64,000 nt of DNA from NCBI GenBank assembly GCA_039566865.1, contig CM076943.1:48560624-48624623 (forward strand), read 5' to 3'. Every line of letters starts with the position of its first letter. Within the stretch, counting starts at the first letter, position 1. The DNA is from Aurelia coerulea (lineage: Eukaryota; Cnidaria; Scyphozoa; Semaeostomeae; Ulmaridae). The position numbers and the translations under genes were made by a program. Below are positions 46,913 to 56,800 of the stretch, in pieces. A model generated the notes under the pieces. The model was not told the DNA's origin, did no database searches, and worked only from the letters and a program-made list of their open reading frames with translations.

Positions 46913-48506
46913 GAAGATAGGCACTAAATCCTTACTGGCTAACAAAATTGACACGTGACACGCTCTAAACCAATCAAATGGAGCCAGAAACCAACCGGGA
47001 AATTTGAAATCTCAAATTTAGGCCCTTTTTGGACGATTTACCACCCTTCGCCAAAATATCATAGGATACAAGGGAAATGAATATTTTCAAAAAATTTCTC
47101 CACAGACCTATTTCCAATGCCCTAATGCATAGTCAATCAAGGGCGCTACAAATTATTTCAAAATCTGAAGAAATGCCAAAACTTTGAATTCGACCTCATT
47201 GTCACTGTAGTTTGTCATAGTAAACAGCTGATTGATGACCGAAACACATACTCATCGAGACTAAATATTTTGATTCGAAGGTATCCTTCTGTGTGTTGAA
47301 GTATCTTCAAAACTTCTTCAAAAGATGCCAAATTTAGAGCACTATCTGGATCTTTTTTCAGTTTGAAACTGACATAAATACCTCCGGAGATATTCAAGAT
47401 TCAATGCTGAGGGTAGATTGAACAACGGGAAAAGTTGTACTGTACGGGCCTAAAAAACCAAACCGTCGTTATAAACAAGAGGCGAATTAAAAGGTACTTA
47501 CATTTGTATCTTGCAAAAAAGGACAATTAATCAAATCGTGAAGCAGCCCAAATGATAAACGTACTTTAACTGGTTTTGATATCAAAATTCCACTTTTTGA
47601 ACCGCATTCTACTGCTAGTTTCTCCAACAAATCGTTCACATTTCTCCTTCCAACAACATTGTCAACAAGGTCCCCTAACAAAAGGAGCGCGAAAACGTCA
47701 ATGTTCAGCCACATATATGCCAGCCATCGACAAATAACATACGATTCCAATGAACTTTGAACAAATAGCAAATTTATTTACTCTCCACTTTCCAGAATGG
47801 CAAGAACTGCAATATCGAACGTGGTCAGAACGAACGATTTGGTGATGTCCTCCTCGATACCTCTTGTCCTCATATCTTTACAGTACAGTGTAGCAGGTAC
47901 ATGAAATAAGTATGAACTGTTGATGTACGTAAGAAAGAATATAATAGCAACAAACGGAAGAAATATACATTTTGTTTTTAATGTGAAAAAATAGATTGAC
48001 CATTTCGACAAAATAACATTTGAAATACTATTTTTAAAGCTCTTTCATATCAATTTCACATTCTGTTGGGATGTTGTAGAAAAATATCTATCTTTGGGCT
48101 ACTTGCATCGGAGCAAAGGTCATCCATTAGAAAATCACCCTTTTATGGTCAAGCAACACAGCAGCAGCGACCAAAGCTGGACATTTATATCGCACTTGTA
48201 GACTCATGGAAACATGCACGTATTTTTCGAAAGATGGCAAAGTTTTAAGTCAGTGCATGTTTTTCGAAAGTTAAGAAGCAACCCTACCTGAATTTAAAAA
48301 GCTGAGGAACCTTTGTAATTTGCAGTTTTAATTATCCCAGCGCATCAAAAAATGTTTTTGCAATATACAGTTATAAGGTTATAGCAACTATTTGGACATT
48401 ATTTTGAGTGTGAATTATGTTATTTACTTGTTTTGAGATCTTACTAGGTAATTTGGAAGCCGTCTTGACAAGGCTAAATTAACTCTACACTTCTGGCACT
48501 AGACAT
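46913..48506 (+). repeat. Left arm of a 3.9-kb palindrome
   Basis: Reverse complement of 49081-50807. From 46913 to about 48445 I see only scattered single-base differences (about 99 percent identity by eye), then divergence rises over the last 60 bp toward the centre. It carries the same open frames as the right arm on the minus strand (47215-47397, 47502-47771, 47778-48011, and on plus 48066-48248). It lacks a 141-bp segment present in the right arm. Confidence 0.9.
47502..47771 (-). CDS. Unrecognised open frame ending at a GTAAGT donor (left-arm copy)
   Basis: Mirror copy of 49949-50218. The frame includes a hydrophobic stretch (AYMWLNIDVFALLLLGDLVD) and ends ...FLQDTN at a consensus GTAAGT. 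Both arms keep it identical, but as the arms are nearly identical throughout, this is no proof of selection. An in-frame TAA lies 5' of it, no start codon other than TTG is seen, and the next candidate acceptor (TCTACCCTCAG) leads into stops. I do not assign a function. Confidence 0.2.
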
Positions 48507-49080
48507 CTTTTGGTTAAAACGTTAAAACTTTTGGTAGAAAAATGGCCAAAAGATTTAAGAAATTGCCTGCCACTCTGGGATCTCCTGTGTCTTTGTAACA
48601 CTTTATGACAATTTCAAAGCTATGTTTATGCATTCATGTCACCATCTAGATCATGCAAGTAATCCTGACCAAAAAGAACTAAATGAAAAATGAAAACATT
48701 CTCGAGTATTAAAGATTTTAATTATTCAGGGCCACTTGAGTGGCATGAAGCTCGTTTCAAGAAATTGAACTCTGAGATCATCAAAAATTAAAATGATATT
48801 CCTTGCCTGATCTAGATCATGGCATGAATGCATAAGATTTTCTTAGATTCTTACAATGACACAGGAGATCACAGAGACCTCCCAAACCCCTACGGAAGTT
48901 TTTGTACTCGGTGAGTACTCAGATAGTGAGAATTTTGAGAAACTTTCAATACTGACAAACAGTTTTGCTGTCAAAAAGAAATCTTGACATTTGTATAGTA
49001 ATTTGTAGACTCGTGGAAGCATTCACGTATTTTCTGTTTGACAGCAAAAACAGTTTTTTGCGTGTTTCTTATATTTTTAA
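48507..49080. repeat. Older diverged hairpin at the palindrome centre
   Basis: Inside the loop, weaker inverted pairing continues: GATCTCCTGTGTCTTTGTAA (48579) pairs with TTACAATGACACAGGAGATC (48852), and ATCTAGATCATG occurs in both orientations. The outer arms are near-identical but this core is clearly diverged, so the core looks older than the arms. Confidence 0.7.
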
Positions 49081-50807
49081 TGCCAGAAGAGTAGAGCTAA
49101 TTTAGCCTTGTCAAGAGGGCTCCCAAATTACTTAGTAAGATCTCAAAACAAGTAAATAACATAATTCACACTCAAAATAATGTCCAAATAGTTGCTATAA
49201 CCTTATAACTGTATATTGCAAAAACATTTTTTAATGCGCTGGGATAATTAAAACTGCAAATTACAAAGGTTCCTCAGCTTTTTAAATTCAGGTAGGGTTG
49301 CTTCTTAACTTTCGAAAAACATGCACTGACTTAAAACTTTGCCATCTTTCGAAAAATACGTGCATGTTTCCATGAGTCTACAAGTGCGATATAAATGTCC
49401 AGCTTTGGTCGCTGCTGCTGTGTTGCTTGACCATAAAAGGGTGATTTTCTAATGGATGACCTTTGCTCCGATGCAAGTAGCCCAAAGATAGATATTTTTC
49501 TACAACATCCCAACAGAATGTGAAATTGATATGAAAGAGCTTTAAAAATAGTATTTCAAATGTTATTTTGTCGAAATGGTCAATCTATTTTTTCACATTA
49601 AAAACAAAATGTATATTTCTTCCGTTTGTTGCTGTTATATTCTTTCTTACGTACATCAACAGTTCATACTTATTTCATGTACCTGCTACACTGTACTGTA
49701 CGGTAAGAGGAGAAACGACAGCCATTTCTTTTGGGCTGCTGAAAGCAAGGACCGCCATTCATAAATTTATACGAGGTTTTTGGCTGATGTAATTGTCGAT
49801 TACCACTCATAATCTCGCAAAAATGACAGCAGAATAGGATAAAGATATGAGGACAAGAGGTATCGAGGAGGACATCACCAAATCGTTCGTTCTGACCACG
49901 TTCGATATTGCAGTTCTTGCCATTCTGGAAAGTGGAGAGTAAATATATTTGCTATTTGTTCAAAGTTCATTGGAATCGTATGTTATTTGTCGATGGCTGG
50001 CATATATGTGGCTGAACATTGACGTTTTCGCGCTCCTTTTGTTAGGGGACCTTGTTGACAATGTTGTTGGAAGGAGAAATGTGAACGATTTGTTGGAGAA
50101 ACTAGCAGTAGAATGCGGTTCAAAAAGTGGAATTTTGATATCAAAACCAGTTAAAGTACGTTTATCATTTGGGCTGCTTCACGATTTGATTAATTGTCCT
50201 TTTTTGCAAGATACAAATGTAAGTACCTTTTAATTCGCCTCTTGTTTATAACGACGGTTTGGTTTTTTAGGCCCGTACAGTACAACTTTTCCCGTTGTTC
50301 AATCTACCCTCAGCATTGAATCTTGAATATCTCCGGAGGTATTTATGTCAGTTTCAAACTGAAAAAAGATCCAGATAGTGCTCTAAATTTGGCATCTTTT
50401 GAAGAAGTTTTGAAGATACTTCAACACACAGAAGGATACCTTCGAATCAAAATATTTAGTCTCGATGAGTATGTGTTTCAGTCATCAATCAGCTGTTTAC
50501 TATGACAAACTACAGTGACAATGAGGTCGAATTCAAAGTTTTGGCATTTCTTCAGATTTTGAAATAATTTGTAGCGCCCTTGATTGACTATGCATTAGGG
50601 CATTGGAAATAGGTCTGTGGAGAAATTTTTTGAAAATATTCATTTCCCTTGTATCCTATGATATTTTGGCGAAGGGTGGTAAATCGTCCAAAAAGGGCCT
50701 AAATTTGAGATTTCAAATTTCCCGGTTGGTTTCTGGCTCCATTTGATTGGTTTAGAGCGTGTCACGTGTCAATTTTGTTAGCCAGTAAGGATTTAGTGCC
50801 TATCTTC
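49081..50807 (-). repeat. Right arm of the 3.9-kb palindrome
   Basis: Inverted copy of 46913-48506. It differs chiefly by a 141-bp segment at 49701-49841 inserted between CTGTA and AAGATATGAG. The segment starts CGGTAAGAGG, is bounded by TA on both sides, and is absent from the left arm, so it is either an insertion here or a deletion there. The outer end (50807) stops abruptly at GAAGATAG. Confidence 0.9.
49949..50218 (+). CDS. Unrecognised open frame ending at a GTAAGT donor (right-arm copy)
   Basis: Open from about 49944 to the donor at 50219 (GTAAGTACC). Contains the hydrophobic AYMWLNIDVFALLLLGDLVD and then VNDLLEKLAVECGSKSG. It lies about 60 bp downstream of another short frame starting ATG at 49847 (MRTRGIEEDITKSFVLTTFD) that ends in TAA in the same phase. 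It could be one exon of an undescribed gene or chance; no family recognised. Confidence 0.25.
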
Positions 50808-50937
50808 TCCACAGGTATATAAAAGTTGCAACGCTCCTCCGTCGAAGCAAACCAGCAGTGTCTACCTACCCATGGTCTATTACTTTCAAATTGTTTCAGA
50901 ACAAGTTTCAACCTTGTAAGGGGCAAATATTGAATGG

Positions 50938-51260
50938 TTAAAGGGGCTCAGTCGTCAAACAGTAAACAAATCCGTAAACTCGCACGTGTAGGGGATTATC
51001 CATTGTTCATCCATTGTTCTCTGCAGTTTGTTTGGTGGCTTCACCCAAGCCACAAAAAAGTGACCGTTAAAAATCCAATTATATCCGAGCAATCGTAGAA
51101 GATATGAATGTTTCGTTTGTTCCTTAGTGAAGTACAAGGATTAATGCCCAAACAGCAACTTTCATTTTGAAAAATATCCGAAACTCCTTTGTGATATTAC
51201 CTTTCAAAAAACTGCAAATATCATCGTTTTGTTTACATTTTGACGACGGAGCCCCTTTAA
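50938..51260. mobile_element. MITE with TTAA ends and AGGGGCTCAGTCGTC repeats
   Basis: TTAAAGGGGCTCAGTCGTCA at the left and TGACGACGGAGCCCCTTTAA at the right; both borders are TTAA. Pairing extends weakly inward (GTAAACAAA / TTGTTTAC). Similar plan to 13442-13781. Confidence 0.75.
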
Positions 51261-51695
51261 GGGAAAATTGCTTAGCTAAGTATGAGTGGGATAGCTGAAA
51301 AATACAAAAAATTGCGATTCCTTCCAATATTTGTGGGGCGAAAATTTGTTGCAGATGTGCTACATTGCCCCTCAATGGAGAACATTTTGCAGTAGTAATA
51401 TTTGTACATAAAAAGTAAGATATTCGATTGCAGATGAAACAACGTGAAATCTTTGCCATAAAATGATTTGACTGGAATTTTCATGGAAAGAGGGCTGGGA
51501 ATCGAAACAAAAGATGGGCATTTTCATGGAAAATCGAAGAAATGTATTTATAAATCTGTATAAGAATCACTAAAAATGAAAATAAGGGCAAGTGCATCTT
51601 GCAGAATATATCTTTGTTGATTATATTCGTGTAACTTTGCTAAACTGCAAAGAATTGGTTCACTTTAGAATCTTGCAACACCATCCTTATTAACA

Positions 51696-52330
51696 TACCG
51701 GGTGAGCCAGAAAAAAGTTCCCACTTTCTAAAATTCGTAGCACCACAAGTACTTCATGGATTTGAATGATTCAAATTCTAGTTGAAAGCCAAAAGATCGA
51801 AATATTTTTGTGATTTTTCTCGTCTTCTTACGAGCACTGCAAATATAGGTAAATTCAACTTTACAAAAATTTCATGGCTGCAAAATGACAGAAAAAGGGC
51901 AACAAAAAAAACCCGATCAAATCGTTAGGACTCTCCTCACACAGAACAATACGCACATGCGTTTCACCTCTCTCAAGAGTTACAAGAAATAGATTCTCAA
52001 ACAGATACTAAAGATTTTCATTACCATGGCAATAGATGTGCAGACGATATCTCTCACCCATGAGAAATTGCATTTTCTCTGTTGTTCTGAGCGAGGATTC
52101 CTTTATGACTTGATCAAGCATTTTAGGCCTTTTTCAGTCATCTTGCAACCATCAAGTTTTTGTAAGCTTGAATTTACCAATTTTTCCAATGCTCGTAAGA
52201 ACGTGAGAAAAATCACAAAAATACTTCGATCTTTTGGCTGTCAAGCAAATATTGATTCATTCCAATCCATTTAGTACTCTTGATGCTATGAAATTTCAAA
52301 AGTGGGAACTTTTTTCTGGCTCACCCGGTA
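51696..52330. mobile_element. 635-bp inverted-repeat element at the 3' end of the receptor gene
   Basis: TACCGGGTGAGCCAGAAAAA and its inverted right end (TTTTTCTGGCTCACCCGGTA) bound the element. Arms of about 220 bp also share GCCAAAAGATCGAAATATTT and GAGCACT/AATGCTC. TA borders. It ends 9 bp beyond the receptor stop codon (52340-52342), so the receptor 3' UTR must run through it or end within it. Relative of 12123-12763. Confidence 0.85.
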
Positions 52331-52339
52331 CACTGATTC

Positions 52340-53533
52340 TTACGATTCTGTTAACCCATATTCCCAAATGCAGAAGGCTGCATAAATTCCATTAAAGATT
52401 ATAAAAGTACTTGGAAACAATGCTCGACTGTATCTATCAATTACATGTTCATCCTTCCTTTTTTTTTGGACACAACATTTTTTAGCTGGAAAACAACCAA
52501 AACGCCGCATTTTGCTCTTAGTTTCAGTTGACTGTTGTTCTGCATCTTTGAACGACACTCTCTTTTGGTTAGGTCCATTCTCGGAAGAGACATCAGCTTT
52601 GATTTCTCTATCAACGATATCAATATTATTTATTCTGTTATAATCAGATTCATCTTCATCCATGGTTTGCTTTACCCTGATGTCAACAGCACCTGGAAAA
52701 TGATCTTCCAGGTCTAAATCAGTATGTCGATTGTCCTCAAATCTTTCGTTTTCATACTCAACATGTTCAACTGTAATCTTCTCAATGTCAATTCCAGATA
52801 CAACATGATTACGAGAGGCTTTCCTCGGAACTTTCGCTTCTGCTTCCACTTGAAGTTCCCACTCGTTCTCCCTGCATTCGTCTTCTCCACAGCTTAATTT
52901 CGCAAGGTTCCTCATTCCACTATTTCCTGATCCATTGCTATGTAGACCAGGATTCCGTATTCCAGAGGCCTCCATTCCCACATTTTCAGTTTCAATCATC
53001 TCTATTTCACTGCTTCTAAGGCCAGTGCTCTTCTCAAAGCTGCTTTCAGTTTTTGCTAAGTTAGAGCCCTCAGTTCTACAGTTTCCTGTACCACGGCTCT
53101 CCACAGCAAGGTTCCAAATTTCACGGTCCCAATTTCCATTCTCCTCCATTCCAAGATTCTTAAATTCAATACTTGCCAGACCGGCACGTCTGGATCTAGC
53201 CTTTCCTTTCGAACGTTTCCTTTTTTCATGCATATCAATGGCCTTATTTGTTTTCTTTTTATCCCTTTTCCTTAGCTGATTAGGTTCTTTGCATTTACTT
53301 TCATCTTCATACACTTCCATTTCATCTTCGTTAAAATTTAAAGCAGTGGATATTCCAGTAAAATCTTCATTCTCCCGTTCGTCTCCAAAATCTATCGAAT
53401 TAGAGTTCAACCCACAATTTTCAGTTTCTTCTGAGCATTCTTTTTCTGCAATATCATCGAAACGTCTGGACCTAAAAGGATCAGCTCGCAGATATTTCTC
53501 TCTAGCAGCCTTTTCTTTACTTCGTGCATTTTT
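52340..53533 (-). CDS. Cys-loop receptor, last exon: long M3-M4 loop, M4 and C-terminus
   Basis: Last exon of the channel gene whose other exons are at 60189-60517 and 62312-62464. A consensus acceptor (TTTATTTTTGCAG) ends just before 53533 and the exon enters in phase 0, matching the phase-0 donor at 60188. Of its 397 residues the first about 365 are the cytoplasmic M3-M4 loop, far longer than the roughly 100 usual in GABA-A/glycine subunits. It is highly charged (KEKAAREKYLRADPFRSRRF, then KKTNKAIDMHEKRKRSKG), and the middle shows degenerate short repeats rich in G/N/E (GMEENGNWD, VESRGTGN, GMEASGIRN, SNGSGNSGMRN). The end, VIDRYSRALFPSTFIIFNGI ... FCIW, is a typical M4: family members have (I)D.(Y/W)SR..FP..F..FN..Y. 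The stop codon is TAA at 52340. The loop may anchor the channel to the cytoskeleton, which is inference. Confidence 0.88.
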   Translation of the reverse strand, partial: KNARSKEKAAREKYLRADPFRSRRFDDIAEKECSEETENCGLNSNSIDFGDERENEDFTGISTALNFNEDEMEVYEDESKCKEPNQLRKRDKKKTNKAIDMHEKRKRSKGKARSRRAGLASIEFKNLGMEENGNWDREIWNLAVESRGTGNCRTEGSNLAKTESSFEKSTGLRSSEIEMIETENVGMEASGIRNPGLHSNGSGNSGMRNLAKLSCGEDECRENEWELQVEAEAKVPRKASRNHVVSGIDIEKITVEHVEYENERFEDNRHTDLDLEDHFPGAVDIRVKQTMDEDESDYNRINNIDIVDREIKADVSSENGPNQKRVSFKDAEQQSTETKSKMRRFGCFPAKKCCVQKKRKDEHVIDRYSRALFPSTFIIFNGIYAAFCIWEYGLTES

Positions 53534-53654
53534 CTGCAAAAATAAAGAAGAATTTTAATTCAAATTTTGGATTACGAAGTACCAAGCTTCCAGAATGAAA
53601 TAAACTTCAAAAGTCTGCCTTCATTGCTCTGAAAGAAAAACAACAGTCATGAAC

Positions 53655-53813
53655 CAGGGGCGGATCCAGACTACTGCGACTACTGCTGAAGCAGTAGTCA
53701 GATTGTCAGATCTTGTATCTAGTTAGTTAGGTACACGCCTATATTCAAAAGACCACACCCTAGTATTTCGAATAACCTCATCTAAGTCACAATATTTCCT
53801 GGATCCGCCCCTG
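53655..53813. mobile_element. 159-bp hAT-like MITE in the receptor's last intron
   Basis: CAGGGGCGGATCCAG occurs at both ends, perfectly inverted over 15 bp. Inside is the small palindrome ACTACTGC...GCAGTAGT. The 8-bp flanks TCATGAAC and ATAACAAA do not match, so the target duplication is lost or the ends belong to different copies. Confidence 0.75.
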
Positions 53814-53818
53814 ATAAC

Positions 53819-56800
53819 AAATCAGTTAATGATTCTCTATAAATTTTCTCAGCCTTAAAATGGAATAGATGTTTTTCTTTTGTAGTGATTTTCTACCAAA
53901 TTCTCGCATCTATTGCAATCTGTTGGATTAAAGCTGAATATCTCTAGTTCTACAACAGTTGTGTGTGTGTTAGGTACCATCTAGTCGCTGGCGACTTCTG
54001 GCAACCCTCTGAACAAACAATCTCCATTCTGTTCTGTTCATTGCTTTTTCATTAAGTTTATGCAAGGACATCCCAGTTAACTCTTTCAACACATCCAGCC
54101 ATCTTGTTCTTTGCCTGCCTCGTCTTCTTGTCCCCTCTACCCTCCCTACAACAGTTACAGCAGTCTAAATGACGTTTTTGACCTCAGCATTCAATTGTGC
54201 ATCGAAACATTGCTATAGCAAATCAATTAATGATTCTCTATAAATCTCTTGGTCTTAATGGAATAGATGTTTTTCTTTTGTAGTGATTTTCTACCAAATT
54301 CTCGCATCTATTGCAATCTGTTGGATTAAAGCTGAATATCTCTACTCCGACAACAATTACAGCAGTCCAAGTGACGTTTTTGAACTAAGCCTTCGATTGT
54401 GCATCGACACATTGCTATAGTAAATCAATTAATGATTCTCTATAAATTTCTCAGCCTTAATGGAATAGATATTTTTCTGCAGTAGTGATTCTCTGCCAAA
54501 TTCTCACATCTATTGCAATCTGTTGGATTAAAGCTGAATATCTCTACTCCGACAACAGTTACAGCAGTCCAAGTGACGTTTTTGAACTCAGCATATGATT
54601 GTGCATCGAAACATTGCTATAGTAAATCAATTAATGATTCTCATAAATTTCTCAGCCTTAATGGAATAGATGTTTTTCTGCAGTAGTGATTCTCTGCCAA
54701 ATTCTCCCATCTATTGCAATCTGTTTAATTAAAGCTGAATATCGAAGTTTTTGAACTCAGCATTTACTTGTGCATCGAAACATTGCTATAGCAAATCAAT
54801 TAATGATTCTCTATAAATTTTCTCAGCCTTAATGGAATAGATGTTTTTCTGCAGTAGTTTCTCTGCCAAATTCTCACATCTATTGCAATCTGTTGGATTA
54901 AAGCTGAATATCTCTACTCCGACGACAACAGTTACAGCAGTCCAAGTGACGTTTTTGAACTCAGCATTCGATTGTGCATCGAAACATTGCTATAGTAAAT
55001 CAATTAATGATTCTCTATAAATTTTCTCAGCCTTAATGGAATAGATGTTTTTCTGCAGTAGTGATTCTCTGCCAAATTCTCACATCTATTGCAATCTGTT
55101 GGATTAAAGCTGAATATCGAAGTTTTTGAACTCAGCATTTACTTGTGCATCGAAACATTGCTATAGCAAATCAATTAATGATTCTCTATAAATTTTCTCA
55201 GCCTTAATGGAATAGATGTTTTTCTGCAGTAGTTTCTCTGCCAAATTCTCACATCTATTGCAATCTGTTGGATTAAAGCTGAATATCTCTACTCCGACGA
55301 CAACAGTTACAGCAGTCCAAGTGACGTTTTTGAACTCAGCATTCGATTGTGCATCAAAACATTGCTATAGCAAATCAATTAATGATTCTCTATAAATTTT
55401 CTCAGCCTTAATGGAATAGATGTTTTTCTTTTGTAGTGATTTTCTACCAAATTCTCGCATCTATTGCAATCTGTTGGATTAAAGCTGAATATCTCTACTC
55501 CGACGACAACAGTTACAGCAGTCCAAGTGACGTTTTTGAACTCAGCATTCGATTGTGCATCGAAACATTGCTATAGTAAATCAATTAATGATTCTCTATA
55601 AATTTTCTCAGCCTTAATGGAATAGATGTTTTTCTTTTGTAGTGATTTTCTACCAAATTCTCACATCTATTGCAGTCTGTTGGATTAAAGCTGAATATCT
55701 CTACTCCGACGACAACAGTTACAGCAGTCCAAGTGACGTTTTTGAACTCAGCATTCGATTGTGCATCGAAACATTGCTATAGTAAATCAATTAATGATTC
55801 TCTATAAATTTTCTCAGCCTTAATGGAATAGATGTTTTTCTTTTGTAGTGATTTTCTACCAAATTCTCACATCTATTGCAATCTGTTGGATTAAAGCTGA
55901 ATATCTCTACTCCGACGACAACAGTTACAGCAGTCCAAGTGACGTTTTTGAACTCAGCATTCGATTGTGCATCGAAACATTGCTATAGTAAATCAATTAA
56001 TGATTCTCTATAAATTTTCTCAGCCTTAATGGAATAGATGTTTTTCTTTTGTAGTGATTTTCTACCAAATTCTCGCATCTATTGCAATCTGTTGGATTAA
56101 AGCTGAATATCTCTACTCCGACGACAACAGTTACAGCAGTCCAAGTGACGTTTTTGAACTCAGCATTCGATTGTGCATCGAAACATTGCTATAGTAAATC
56201 AATTAATGATTCTCTATAAATTTTCTCAGCCTTAATGGAATAGATGTTTTTCTTTTGTAGTGATTTTCTACCAAATTCTCACATCTATTGCAATCTGTTG
56301 GATTAAAGCTGAATATCTCTACTCCGACGACAACAGTTACAGCAGTCCAAGTGACGTTTTTGAACTCAGCATTCGATTGTGCATCGAAACATTGCTATAG
56401 TAAATCAATTAATTATTCTCTATAAATTTTCTCAGCCTTAATGGAATAGATGTTTTTCTTTTGTAGTGATTTTCTACCAAATTCTCACATCTATTGCAAT
56501 CTGTTGGATTAAAGCTGAATATCTCTACTCCGACGACAACAGTTACAGCAGTCCAAGTGACGTTTTTGAACTCAGCATTCGATTGTGCATCGAAACATTG
56601 CTATAGTAAATCAATTAATGATTCTCTATAAATTTCTCAGCCTTAATGGAATAGATGTTTTTCTGCAGTAGTGATTCTCTGCCAAATTCTCACATCTATT
56701 GCAATCTGTTGTAATTAAAGCTGAATATCGAAGTTTTTGAACTCAGCATTTACTTGTGCATCGAAACATTGCTATAGCAAATCAATTAATGATTCTCTAT

